Shown one piece after another: positions 11,290-19,996 of a stretch of 64,000 nt of DNA (the stretch's first letter is position 1; each line of letters begins with the position of its first letter). Source of the DNA: Shimwellia pseudoproteus (lineage in GTDB: Bacteria; Pseudomonadota; Gammaproteobacteria; Enterobacterales; Enterobacteriaceae); the NCBI RefSeq assembly GCF_016415625.1, contig NZ_WBXP01000001.1, positions 186,001 to 250,000 on the forward strand, given 5' to 3'. Both the position numbers and the translations under genes were made by a program. Under the pieces are notes generated by a model, which saw nothing but the letters and a program-made list of their open reading frames with translations, had not been told where the DNA came from and did no database searches.

Positions 11290-11856
11290 ATGGGTAATAA
11301 TTCGTTGGCAAATCCTGCCCCCCTTGGCCTGCTGGGCTTTGGCATGACCACCATCTTGCTTAATCTGCATAATATTGGCTTATTTGAACTGGACGTGATT
11401 ATCCTGGCGATGGGGATATTTTACGGCGGTATCGCTCAAATTCTTGCCGGACTGCTGGAATTTAAAAAGGGCAATACCTTTGGCCTGACCGCGTTCGCTT
11501 CTTACGGTTCATTCTGGCTGACCCTGGTCGCGATTCTGGTGATGCCGAAGATGGGGCTCTCCGCCGCCGCCAACAGCCACTTCCTCGGTGTCTTCCTGGC
11601 TATCTGGGGCGTATTCACGCTGTTTATGTACCTCGGTACCCTGAATGGCTCGAAACTGCTGCAGTTTGTCTTCCTGAGCCTGACCGCACTGTTCACACTG
11701 CTGGCCATTGGCCACCTGATGGACAGCAGCAAAATTATCAACCTCGGCGGCTGGATTGGCCTGATCTGCGGCGCAAGCGCCATCTATCTGGCGATGGGTG
11801 AAGTGCTTAACCACCACTATGGCCGCACCGTGATGCCCATTGGTGAAATGGGCTAA
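11290..11856 (+). CDS. satP: Succinate-acetate/proton symporter SatP
   Basis: Inner-membrane transporter of acetate and succinate (GPR1/FUN34/YaaH family). It has 188 residues, exactly the E. coli length, with six predicted hydrophobic helices. The family signature NPAPLGLLGFGMTT is at residues 8-21. The start at 11290 is chosen because GAGGA sits just upstream and the N-terminus MGNNSLANPAPLG aligns with E. coli MGNTKLANPAPLG. The longer in-frame reading from 11140 would cover the promoter. Convergent with the MFS gene to the right. Confidence 0.97.
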   Translation: MGNNSLANPAPLGLLGFGMTTILLNLHNIGLFELDVIILAMGIFYGGIAQILAGLLEFKKGNTFGLTAFASYGSFWLTLVAILVMPKMGLSAAANSHFLGVFLAIWGVFTLFMYLGTLNGSKLLQFVFLSLTALFTLLAIGHLMDSSKIINLGGWIGLICGASAIYLAMGEVLNHHYGRTVMPIGEMG

Positions 11857-11884
11857 TCATTCCCGACAGCAAAATAGCAACCAC

Positions 11885-11915
11885 AAAAAAGCGGCGCCAG
11901 GCGCCGCTTTTTTTT
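11885..11915. terminator. Bidirectional terminator between satP and the MFS gene
   Basis: Perfect 7-bp GCGGCGC/GCGCCGC stem (11891-11897 and 11901-11907) with a 3-nt loop, six A on the left and eight T on the right. It can end both the rightward satP and the leftward MFS transcripts. Confidence 0.9.
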
Positions 11916-13221
11916 AATTTCCACCGGGCATCTGCGCCACCTGGTTATCCTCATGGTAGCGGGGATTACGCAGGCTAATACCGACCCCCAGCCCCACAAT
12001 GGCCAGGGCAAGCACATACCACGCCGGCCCCAGGGGAGAGATCCCGCTCAGCATGGTCACCACAATGGGGGTCATCCCGCCAAATAACGCATAAGACAGA
12101 TTGTAAGAGAATGAAATCCCGGTAAAGCGCACCTCAGCAGGAAAGGCCCGCACCATCACATAAGGTACCGCCCCAACAATCCCTACCGCAAAACCCGCCA
12201 GACCATAGAGCCAGAACAGTAACCCGGGCGAGCCTGCCACCAGATGATAAAACGCACTGCTGGCCACCGCCAGTAGCAGACTACCGGCGATAAAGGTCGC
12301 CCCGGCGCCCATGCGATCAATCGCCAACCCGGCCAGCAGACAGCCAACGCACAGCATCAGCGTAGCAATGCAGTTGGCCTGCAACGTCAGCGCCGGGGCA
12401 AAACCATACTGTTTTTGCAGCCAGACCGGGGACATCAAAATCACCACCACGATACCGGCAGACAACAGCCAGGTGAGCAACATACTGATCACCACTGCCC
12501 GGCGGTGTTTCATCACTACCGTACGCACCGGTAATTCACGGGCCAGTACTTTACGGCGCTGCATTTCAAGAAATACCGGCGTTTCGTGCAGCCAGCGGCG
12601 TAAATACATTGCCACCAGCCCAAAGCCACCCCCCAGTACAAACGGGATACGCCATCCCCCTTCCGCCAGCGCCTGCGGGGACATACTGGTATTAAGCAAC
12701 GTAGCCACCACCGAGCCCAGTAAGATCCCGAGAGTCAGCCCAGCAGTCAGCGTGCCGCAGGCCAGGCCAATACGCCCGACAGGGACATGCTCCGCCACAA
12801 ACACCCAGGCGCCCGGCACCTCTCCGCCAATTGCCGCCCCCTGCAGAATGCGCATTAACAACAGCAGCACCGGCGCCAGTAGCCCTACCGTGGCGTACGT
12901 CGGCAACAGGCCAATGGCCAGGGTTGGCAACGCCATCAGCAAAATGCTGAGCGTAAACATTTTCTTACGTCCTGCCTTATCACCAAAGTGGGCCATGATA
13001 ATGCCCCCCAGCGGCCTGGCGAGGTAACCGGCGGCGAAAATACCGAAGGTTTGTAACTGGCGCAGCCAGTCGGGAATATCCGCAGGGAAAAAGCGCTCGC
13101 CAATAACGGCGGCAAAGAAGACAAAAATGATGAAGTCATAAAACTCCAGCGCCCCGCCAAGAGCGGCCAGCGTCAGGGTTTTATAGTCCTGCCGGTTTAA
13201 TGCGCGCGCGTGTTGTGTCAT
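11914..13221 (-). CDS. MFS transporter, metabolite:H+ symporter (MHS) type
   Basis: Inner-membrane secondary transporter of 435 residues with about twelve hydrophobic helices. FYDFIIFVFFAA in helix 1, the loop 2-3 signature GDKAGRKK, and RILQGAAIGGEVPGA in helix 4 place it in the MHS group, whose members include alpha-ketoglutarate, proline/betaine and citrate symporters. The substrate cannot be read from the sequence. The ATG at 13221 is preferred over a TTG nine codons upstream; neither has a strong ribosome-binding site. E. coli has no gene between satP and mog, so this is an accessory insertion with normal base composition. Confidence 0.85.
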   Translation of the reverse strand: MTQHARALNRQDYKTLTLAALGGALEFYDFIIFVFFAAVIGERFFPADIPDWLRQLQTFGIFAAGYLARPLGGIIMAHFGDKAGRKKMFTLSILLMALPTLAIGLLPTYATVGLLAPVLLLLMRILQGAAIGGEVPGAWVFVAEHVPVGRIGLACGTLTAGLTLGILLGSVVATLLNTSMSPQALAEGGWRIPFVLGGGFGLVAMYLRRWLHETPVFLEMQRRKVLARELPVRTVVMKHRRAVVISMLLTWLLSAGIVVVILMSPVWLQKQYGFAPALTLQANCIATLMLCVGCLLAGLAIDRMGAGATFIAGSLLLAVASSAFYHLVAGSPGLLFWLYGLAGFAVGIVGAVPYVMVRAFPAEVRFTGISFSYNLSYALFGGMTPIVVTMLSGISPLGPAWYVLALAIVGLGVGISLRNPRYHEDNQVAQMPGGN

Positions 13222-13358
13222 AGCAAACCCGTTGAAGAAGAGTGACAATCGCTGTGTGCCAGAATATATGTAACGTAAAAGTTACCACATCGTAAATAAA
13301 CTAATACTACAGCGATTGCAAACGGGTTATGGCTTACTGGCCTGGATGGCGGAGCCAA

Positions 13359-13946
13359 TCAGATCGTGGCGTCCCGGCGGGCACTTTTAGGGCGGAATGC
13401 CGCAACAACTGACGCGTGGGTTTCAATATACGGGCCGTCCAGCAACTGAATGCAGTAAGGCACACTGGCGAAGATACCGTGTACCACGGTGTTACCCTGT
13501 GCGTCTTTCACCCCTTCCAGGGTTTCCTGGATGGATTTCGGCTGGCCGGGAAGGTTAAGGATCAGCGCTTGTTTGCGGATAACCCCCGTCTGGCGGGATA
13601 AAATCGCCGTCGGCACAAAGTGCAGGCTTATCTGACGCATCTGTTCACCAAACCCGGGCATTTCGCGATCGGCTATCGCCAGCGTTGCATCCGGGGTAAC
13701 GTCGCGCCGGGCCGGGCCGGTCCCGCCGGTGGTCAGTACCAGGTGGCACCCCATTTCATCGACCAGCTCACATAGCGCCTGCTCGATCAGCGGCTGCTCA
13801 TCCGGGATCAGCCGGGATTCAATAACAAAAGGGGTGGCCAGCGCGCGGGTGAGCCAGTCTTCGAGGGCAGGAATGCCTTTATCCTGATAAACACCGCTTG
13901 AGGCGCGGTCAGACACAGAGACCAGACCGATGCGTAACATATTCAT
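13359..13946 (-). CDS. mog: Molybdopterin adenylyltransferase Mog
   Basis: Adenylylates molybdopterin before MoeA inserts molybdate in molybdenum-cofactor synthesis. It has 195 residues, identical in length to E. coli Mog and very similar throughout. The MoCF signature TTGGTGPARRDVTPDAT is present at about residues 71-87, followed by PGFGEQMRQ. It lies downstream of talB in the same direction, as in E. coli, with a gap of about 110 bp. Confidence 0.97.
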   Translation of the reverse strand: MNMLRIGLVSVSDRASSGVYQDKGIPALEDWLTRALATPFVIESRLIPDEQPLIEQALCELVDEMGCHLVLTTGGTGPARRDVTPDATLAIADREMPGFGEQMRQISLHFVPTAILSRQTGVIRKQALILNLPGQPKSIQETLEGVKDAQGNTVVHGIFASVPYCIQLLDGPYIETHASVVAAFRPKSARRDATI

Positions 13947-14059
13947 AGCTGTTCCAAAAAATCAGTGGTACACGGCCAGAATAATACACGCTGGTGTGGC
14001 GGGCAGACAGAGAGAAGATCAAAAGTATGGCCGGGGAACCCCGGCCATCGGGAGAGCGA

Positions 14060-15013
14060 TTACAGCAGGTCGCCAACCATTTTTTCCAGTTTCCCCTGGT
14101 CAACAGCAAACTTACGGATACCGTCCGCCAGTTTGTCTACCGCCATCGGATCCTGGTTGTGCTGCCACAGAAACGCAGATTCGGTCATGCGATCCGGACG
14201 GGCTTTCACCTCACCGGCGAATGCCAGTTTGCGTTCTACGGTCCCTTCGCTTTCAGACAGGGTCTTCAGCAGCGCCGGTGCGATAGTCAGACGATCACAG
14301 CCCGCCAGTTCAAGGATTTCGTCCACGTTACGGAAGCTGGCGCCCATGACCACGGTTTCATAACCGTGCTCTTTGTAATATTTGTAGATCTCAGTCACCG
14401 AGATAACGCCCGGATCTTCATGACCGGCGTACTCTTTTTTATCGGTGTTCGCTTTGTACCAGTCCATGATACGGCCCACAAACGGGGAGATCAGGTAAAC
14501 ACCGGCTTCAGCACAGGCGCGCGCCTGGGCAAAAGAGAACAGCAGCGTCAGGTTACAATTGATGCCTTCTTTTTCCAGCTGTTCAGCGGCACGAATGCCC
14601 TGCCAGGTGGAGGCCAGTTTGATCAGGATGCGGTCATTGCTGATCCCGGCATCGTTGTACATTTTGATCAGACGTTTGGCTTTGGCGATGCTGGCTTCAG
14701 TATCGTAAGAAAGACGCGCGTCAACTTCGGTAGAAATACGGCCAGGGATCAGTTTGAGGATTTCAAGACCAATGTTTACCGCCAGACGGTCAGTAGCATC
14801 AACAACCTGCTGTGCGCGGTCGCTGCTCTGGTTACGTGCCCAGGCAACAGCGTCATCAATCAGTTTACGATATTCAGGGATCTGAGCAGCGTTAAGGATA
14901 AGAGAAGGGTTAGTGGTGGCATCCTGCGGCTGATACAGCTTCATGGCAGCGATGTCTCCGGTATCAGCAACTACGGTAGTAAGCTGACGTAAGGAGGTCA
15001 ATTTATCCATCAT
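14060..15013 (-). CDS. talB: Transaldolase B
   Basis: Pentose-phosphate pathway enzyme that moves a dihydroxyacetone unit between sugar phosphates. It has 317 residues from the ATG at 15013, the same as E. coli TalB. The Schiff-base lysine is K132 in [12 protein letters not shown], and [10 protein letters not shown] (residues 31-40) is the N-terminal signature. The longer in-frame reading from 15031 adds six residues absent from the family, and a second ATG follows directly at 15010. Diverges from yaaJ. Confidence 0.98.
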   Translation of the reverse strand: MMDKLTSLRQLTTVVADTGDIAAMKLYQPQDATTNPSLILNAAQIPEYRKLIDDAVAWARNQSSDRAQQVVDATDRLAVNIGLEILKLIPGRISTEVDARLSYDTEASIAKAKRLIKMYNDAGISNDRILIKLASTWQGIRAAEQLEKEGINCNLTLLFSFAQARACAEAGVYLISPFVGRIMDWYKANTDKKEYAGHEDPGVISVTEIYKYYKEHGYETVVMGASFRNVDEILELAGCDRLTIAPALLKTLSESEGTVERKLAFAGEVKARPDRMTESAFLWQHNQDPMAVDKLADGIRKFAVDQGKLEKMVGDLL

Positions 15014-15213
15014 AATAGAGATTCTCTTCAAAACGACGTGTTAGGGAGATGTAACCGGTCTTAGGGCGATGATAGCACGCCGCGCATGAGGTGCAACCAC
15101 CGGAATATGCCCTTACTCTGTGCTAAAATCGCGTTTCAGTTTTTATGATAATGGACATCACCTCATCAGAGCCTCGTCGTCATGGGGCCCTGAGCTGATT
15201 TTTCGGGAGCATC

Positions 15214-16647
15214 ATGAAGGACTTTTTGTATTTTATTAGCGAGATACTGTGGACCTCGCTGGTGGTATTTTTATTATTGGGCGCCGGATTGTGGTTCAGC
15301 TTCCGCACCGGCTTTGTCCAGTTTCGCTATTTCCGTCAGACCGGGGAAAATCTCAAAAAAAGCACAATCCTACGTCCCCACGGCATTACTTCATTTCAGG
15401 CACTGTGCACTGGTCTGGCGGCCCGGGTGGGCAGTGGCAACCTTACCGGTATTGCTCTGGCTATCTCGGCCGGTGGCCCCGGCGCGGTGTTTTGGATGTG
15501 GGTTGCCGCGCTACTGGGCATGGCGACCAGTTTCGCCGAATGTTCCCTTGCCCAGGTTTATAAAGTTAAAGACGGTGAAGGCCGCTATCGCGGCGGCCCG
15601 GCGTGGTACATGGAACGTGGGTTGGGGATGCGAAAAATGGGTATTGTTTTTGCTCTCTTCCTGCTGCTGGCTTTTGGGCTGGTCTTCAATGCGGTACAGT
15701 CCAGTGCCATCGCCAATGCGCTGCATCAGGCCTTTTCGGTGCCACATCTGGCAACCGGTATCATCCTCGCCCTACTCACCGGCCTGGTGATTGCCCGCGG
15801 GTTGCAGGGCATCGCCCGGGTGGCGCAGTGGGTTGTGCCATTGATGGCCGTGCTGTGGATTGGTATGGGGTTGCTGGTTATTGTCACGCACCTGGAACTG
15901 GTGCCCCAGATGTTACAGACCATTGTCCGCAGCGCGTTTGGCTGGCAAGAGGCCGCGGCAGGCACAGCGGGATACACCCTGAGCCAGGCGCTGACCAATG
16001 GGGTACAGCGCGGGCTATTTTCCAATGAAGCGGGGATGGGCTCCACCCCGAATGCGGCAGCGGCAGCGGCGGTGTGGCCGCCTCACCCCGCCAGCCAGGG
16101 TATCATTCAAATGGTCGGGGTCCTTGTTGATACCTTGCTGATCTGCTCCGCCACGGCGGCCATTATTTTACTGTCCGGCGTCAGCAGCAGTGTCGACAGC
16201 GACGAAAACGGTATTTTGCTGGTACAGCAGGCGTTATCCCGGCTGGTTGGCCCCTGGGGTGAACAGTTTATTGCGGTGGTGATCCTGCTGTTTGCCTTTA
16301 CCTCAATCATCGCCAATTACGCCTACGCCGAGAATAACCTGGTGTTCTTACGCCGGGACGCCCTGTGGCAAAAGTGGCTGCTGCGTCTGGCGGTGATGGG
16401 GATGGTGATTGTTGGCTCACAGATAAGCATCACCGTGATCTGGCAGATGGCGGATATTGTCATGGCGCTGATGGTGTGTATGAACCTGATTGCGATTCTG
16501 ATGCTGTCGCCGGTGGTAAGAGAAATTACCGCTGACTATTTACGCCAGCGGAAACTGGGGGTGATGCCGACCTTCGACCCCCGCAGGTTCCCGGAGATCC
16601 AGTACCATATTGAGTCCAGTGTCTGGGATGAGCCCCGGGGCCGATAA
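15214..16647 (+). CDS. yaaJ: Alanine/glycine:cation symporter family protein YaaJ
   Basis: Inner-membrane sodium- or proton-coupled amino-acid symporter (AGCS family). It has 477 residues, against 476 in E. coli YaaJ, with about eleven hydrophobic helices. The family signature around [19 protein letters not shown] (about residues 71-90) is clear, as is the conserved [12 protein letters not shown] stretch. The start codon follows CGGGAG. The gene sits between talB and yaaA, as in E. coli. Transport of alanine or glycine is expected for the family but not demonstrated by the sequence. Confidence 0.95.
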   Translation: MKDFLYFISEILWTSLVVFLLLGAGLWFSFRTGFVQFRYFRQTGENLKKSTILRPHGITSFQALCTGLAARVGSGNLTGIALAISAGGPGAVFWMWVAALLGMATSFAECSLAQVYKVKDGEGRYRGGPAWYMERGLGMRKMGIVFALFLLLAFGLVFNAVQSSAIANALHQAFSVPHLATGIILALLTGLVIARGLQGIARVAQWVVPLMAVLWIGMGLLVIVTHLELVPQMLQTIVRSAFGWQEAAAGTAGYTLSQALTNGVQRGLFSNEAGMGSTPNAAAAAAVWPPHPASQGIIQMVGVLVDTLLICSATAAIILLSGVSSSVDSDENGILLVQQALSRLVGPWGEQFIAVVILLFAFTSIIANYAYAENNLVFLRRDALWQKWLLRLAVMGMVIVGSQISITVIWQMADIVMALMVCMNLIAILMLSPVVREITADYLRQRKLGVMPTFDPRRFPEIQYHIESSVWDEPRGR

Positions 16648-16739
16648 CGAATTTTTCAATTGAAGTCATTGGCCCTGCCCGGCGGGAAATATGCCGGAAA
16701 TTTGCTACAGTAGGGCCAAAGTCACCCCAAGGAATCCCT

Positions 16740-17516
16740 ATGCTGATCCTGATTTCACCTGCCAAAACCCTGGATTATCAAAGCCCGCTGGCCACCACAC
16801 GTTTCACCCAACCGGCCCTGCTGGACTATTCTCAGCAGCTGATTAAGATAGCCAGACAGCTTTCTGAGCCACAGATTGCCACGCTGATGGGCATCAGCGA
16901 CAAGCTGGCCTCCCTGAACGCCACGCGCTTCCACGACTGGCAACCCAACTTCAGCCCGGATAATGCCCGCCAGGCCATTCTGGCCTTCAAAGGCGATGTC
17001 TATACCGGCCTGCAGGCAGAGACCCTCAGTGAGGATGATTTTGACTTCGCCCAGCAGCACCTGCGGATGTTATCCGGGCTCTATGGTGTATTGCGGCCGC
17101 TGGATCTGATGCAGCCCTATCGGCTGGAGATGGGCATCCGGCTGGAAAACCCGCAGGGGAAAGATTTATACAGCTTCTGGGGGGATACCATCACCGACAC
17201 ACTCAATAGCGCCCTAAAAGATCAGGGGGATGACGTGGTGATCAACCTGGCATCGGATGAATACTTCCGGGCCGTGAAACCGGCAAAACTCCAGGGAACC
17301 ATTATTAAGCCGGTGTTCCTCGATGAGAAAAACGGCAAATTCAAAGTGATCAGCTTCTACGCCAAGAAAGCCCGGGGCCTGATGAGCCGGTATATTATCA
17401 CCCATCGCCTGTCGACCCCGGAACAGTTAACCGCCTTCGACAGCGACGGTTACTACTTTGATAGCGCTACGTCCAGCGATCGGGAGCTGGTCTTTAAGCG
17501 CCACGAACAGCACTGA
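16740..17516 (+). CDS. yaaA: Peroxide-stress protein YaaA (UPF0246)
   Basis: Cytoplasmic protein of 258 residues, the same length as E. coli YaaA, which is OxyR-controlled and lowers free iron during hydrogen-peroxide stress. The N-terminus [16 protein letters not shown] and the [16 protein letters not shown] block are family hallmarks. It has no signal peptide or membrane helix. It ends 3 bp before the stop of the convergent LysR gene. In E. coli the next gene is yaaX; here a two-gene insertion separates them. Confidence 0.97.
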   Translation: MLILISPAKTLDYQSPLATTRFTQPALLDYSQQLIKIARQLSEPQIATLMGISDKLASLNATRFHDWQPNFSPDNARQAILAFKGDVYTGLQAETLSEDDFDFAQQHLRMLSGLYGVLRPLDLMQPYRLEMGIRLENPQGKDLYSFWGDTITDTLNSALKDQGDDVVINLASDEYFRAVKPAKLQGTIIKPVFLDEKNGKFKVISFYAKKARGLMSRYIITHRLSTPEQLTAFDSDGYYFDSATSSDRELVFKRHEQH

Positions 17517-17518
17517 TA

Positions 17519-18406
17519 TTACCCCCGATCCGGCAACAAAGACGCCTGCAAATCATCCAGCAGCAGGCGTAATGCCGCGGGCTGGCGCTCTCTGGATTGG
17601 TACAGCCCGTAAATCCCCAGGCGCTGGGGCGAGTATTCTGGCAGGACCGTCACCAGCGCCCCGCTGTTAAGCCCCGGTAATGCTTCCTGAAGCGGGATCA
17701 TGGCAATGCCACAGCCCGCCAGCGCCGCATCCCCCAGCAGTGCCGAGATGCCGGTACTGAAATTACCGTTCACCCCAACGCTCAGCGCCCCGCCACCCGG
17801 GGCGGTAAAACGCCATGACTGCCCGGCAAACCCGCTGTAACACAGGCAATTATGGTTGGCCAAATCGGCGGGGGTTTGCGGCACCCCGCGGCGCGCAAGA
17901 TAGCCGGGCGCGGCACAAATCACCGAGGTGCAGTCCCCCAGCCGCCGGGCGATCGCCCCGGGCTCCGGGTAGTTGGTTATCCGTATCGCGAGATCAATAC
18001 GTTCCCCCACCAGACTCACCGGCTGGCTGCTGATATCCAGCTCAATACGTAATGCCGGGTAGCGCTCAAGCAGTGGCGGGATCCGCGGGCCAATAATGTG
18101 CACCGCGGTAAAATGCGCGCAGGCCACCCGTAATGTCCCTACCGGCTCATCCGCGGTGGCATGCCCTTCGATAATATCGGCGATACTGGCCAGTTGCCGG
18201 GTGGTGCGCAGGATCTCCTCCCCCGCGGGCGTAATGGTCAGCCGCCGCGATGAACGGTGAATCAGCCGGGCACCGGCCCAGGACTCCATCGCGTCGAGAT
18301 AACGGCTCACCATTGGCCGGGACATCCCCAGCGCCCTGGCCGCCGCGCTCAGGCTGCCCAATTCACAAATCCGGTTATATACCCGTGCGGCAATGATGCG
18401 ATCCAT
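17519..18406 (-). CDS. LysR-family transcriptional regulator
   Basis: DNA-binding regulator of 295 residues. The N-terminal helix-turn-helix spans about residues 3-60 (SLSAAARALGMSRPMVSRYL), followed by a substrate-binding-protein-like effector domain typical of the CrgA/DmlR branch. It diverges from the exported MBL-fold gene across a 132-bp gap, the usual arrangement of a LysR regulator and its target. E. coli lacks both at this place, so they were probably gained together. The inducer is unknown. Confidence 0.87.
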   Translation of the reverse strand: MDRIIAARVYNRICELGSLSAAARALGMSRPMVSRYLDAMESWAGARLIHRSSRRLTITPAGEEILRTTRQLASIADIIEGHATADEPVGTLRVACAHFTAVHIIGPRIPPLLERYPALRIELDISSQPVSLVGERIDLAIRITNYPEPGAIARRLGDCTSVICAAPGYLARRGVPQTPADLANHNCLCYSGFAGQSWRFTAPGGGALSVGVNGNFSTGISALLGDAALAGCGIAMIPLQEALPGLNSGALVTVLPEYSPQRLGIYGLYQSRERQPAALRLLLDDLQASLLPDRG

Positions 18407-18538
18407 AGGCTGTTATCCGATCGTTTTATGAAATGCTGCATGTCTGGTTTCAGGAATTCTAACAGATCGCAAAATGCATAAAATAGCCGCTATTCACTCT
18501 GCGTCATCTCCGGCGCCCTTCGGCAAGGATCTTAATCA

Positions 18539-19396
18539 ATGAAAACGTACTGCGGGCTGGTCCTGCTGCTGAGCACCATCAGCGGGTCGGCCCTCGCCTC
18601 TCCGCTGTCTCTGCAAGTCTATAACCCCCAGCACCACGGCATGTTCCCGGTCTCTTCTGTGCTGGTGTCCGGCCCGGAGCACGCCATTCTGTTTGATGCC
18701 CAGTTCAGTACCCAGGATGGCGAAAAACTGGTGCAAATGATCCGCCAGGGCGGAAAGCCGCTCCAAATGATCGTCATCACCGCCGGCGATCCGGATTTTT
18801 ACTTTGGCCTCGAGCCGCTGGTAAACGCCTTCCCGGGAGTAAAAGTGGTGGCCTCTCCCAACGTCGTGGCGCATATCCGCGCGACCCGCAAAGCGAAGCT
18901 GGCGTTCTGGGGGCCACAGATGAAAGACGGCGCCCCCCAGCGCACTATTGTTCCCGAGGCCCTTACCCGCTCAACGATTACGCTGGATGGCAACACCATT
19001 GAGTTACGCCGCAGCAACAGCTACGCCGCCTATGTCTGGATCCCGGAAAGCAAAACCATTCTGGGCGGGACCGCTGTCTCTTCCGGTATTCATGTCTGGA
19101 CCGCAGATACCCAGAGCCGCAAACAGCGCAGCGAGTGGCGACATATTTTGACCGAGATGCAGCACTTGCATCCCCGGCAGGTGATCCCCGGGCACTATTT
19201 GGGCCAGCGCCCCGCCGGTGACCAGGCCGTCACCTTTACATTGCGTTATTTGCAGGACTTCGAGCATGTGCTGGCCGCCAACAAGCAGGCGGCAGAGGTT
19301 ACCCGGGTGATGAAAGCACACTGGCCAACACTGGAGGACGACAGCGCCCTGGCGCTGAGCGCTAAAGTGAACAGCGGGGAAATGCGCTGGCCCTGA
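18539..19396 (+). CDS. Exported metallo-beta-lactamase-fold protein with degenerate metal motif
   Basis: Predicted periplasmic protein of 285 residues with a signal peptide of about 20 residues ending in SALA. Its body resembles MBL-fold hydrolases, with the typical ILFDAQF strand, the second-motif region, and a late GHY (H219). The main zinc motif THxHxDH is replaced at residues 81-87 by TAGDPDF: three histidines are lost and only the aspartate remains. It may therefore bind metal differently or not be a hydrolase. AAGGA precedes the ATG. It diverges from the LysR regulator, its likely controller. Function unknown. Confidence 0.8.
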   Translation: MKTYCGLVLLLSTISGSALASPLSLQVYNPQHHGMFPVSSVLVSGPEHAILFDAQFSTQDGEKLVQMIRQGGKPLQMIVITAGDPDFYFGLEPLVNAFPGVKVVASPNVVAHIRATRKAKLAFWGPQMKDGAPQRTIVPEALTRSTITLDGNTIELRRSNSYAAYVWIPESKTILGGTAVSSGIHVWTADTQSRKQRSEWRHILTEMQHLHPRQVIPGHYLGQRPAGDQAVTFTLRYLQDFEHVLAANKQAAEVTRVMKAHWPTLEDDSALALSAKVNSGEMRWP

Positions 19397-19416
19397 CGCC
19401 AGCGACCGGAAAAGCA

Positions 19417-19752
19417 TTAATGATGATGGCCACCCGGGCCGCCGTGGCTACCGTGACCGCCCGGGCCGCCATGACCACCGTGGTTATCGTGACCATGATA
19501 ATGCGGTGGGCGATGCGGCGCACTGCCGTGGTGGCGAGGCGGATGGTGCGGATGCCAGCGGTTGTCACGCCACTGGTAGTGACGATTCCACCAGTCGCGA
19601 TCCCGCCAGTGGCCGCCGTCCCAATAGTGACCATAGTTATCGCGATCGCCAATCTGTAATTTGATCGAGGGGAGTAGTGTAATTTCATCGGCATGGGCAA
19701 TCCCGGCCGCGCCCAGTAACAGGGGAAATATCAGGAGCAGGGGCTTAAACAT
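19417..19752 (-). CDS. yaaX: DUF2502 protein YaaX with His/Gly-rich tail
   Basis: Small exported protein of 111 residues: a signal peptide of about 21 residues (cut after AHA), then the DUF2502 core [19 protein letters not shown] and [11 protein letters not shown]. From about residue 67 to the end it is almost entirely His, Gly and Pro, ending in HHH. Position between thrC and yaaA matches E. coli yaaX, which has a shorter tail of the same kind. Function is not known for the family. The His content suggests metal binding (inference). The protein is convergent with the MBL-fold gene. Confidence 0.88.
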   Translation of the reverse strand: MFKPLLLIFPLLLGAAGIAHADEITLLPSIKLQIGDRDNYGHYWDGGHWRDRDWWNRHYQWRDNRWHPHHPPRHHGSAPHRPPHYHGHDNHGGHGGPGGHGSHGGPGGHHH

Positions 19753-19939
19753 TATTCACCTCTTTGTCTTATCTTCGCCTTATAGGCTGTAAGGTGATAA
19801 TACCCTGCCAGTAGCGGATGATAATACTCTGCTGTCTTAATCTCCGGCATAACGCATATTATGGCAACTCCTGCACTTTTCCTGCCTGTTGTCTCCTTTT
19901 TCTCTTCATAATTCCCCGGCGATACTGGCTTTTTAACGC

Positions 19940-19972
19940 AAAAAAACCTGCCAGGGCGTTAGCCCCGGCAGG
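19940..19972 (-). terminator. Terminator of the thr operon
   Basis: Read leftward, CCTGCCGGGGC (19972-19962) pairs with GCCCTGGCAGG (19957-19947) with one mismatch, followed by seven T. It starts about 24 bp beyond the thrC stop codon. Confidence 0.85.
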
Positions 19973-19996
19973 CCTGTCGCGGATGCACCATTGCGT

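Noticed and set aside
12311-13027. A 238-codon frame antisense to the MFS gene.
   Set aside because: The product is a Ser/Thr/Pro-rich shadow of a membrane-protein gene; no ribosome-binding site or domain.
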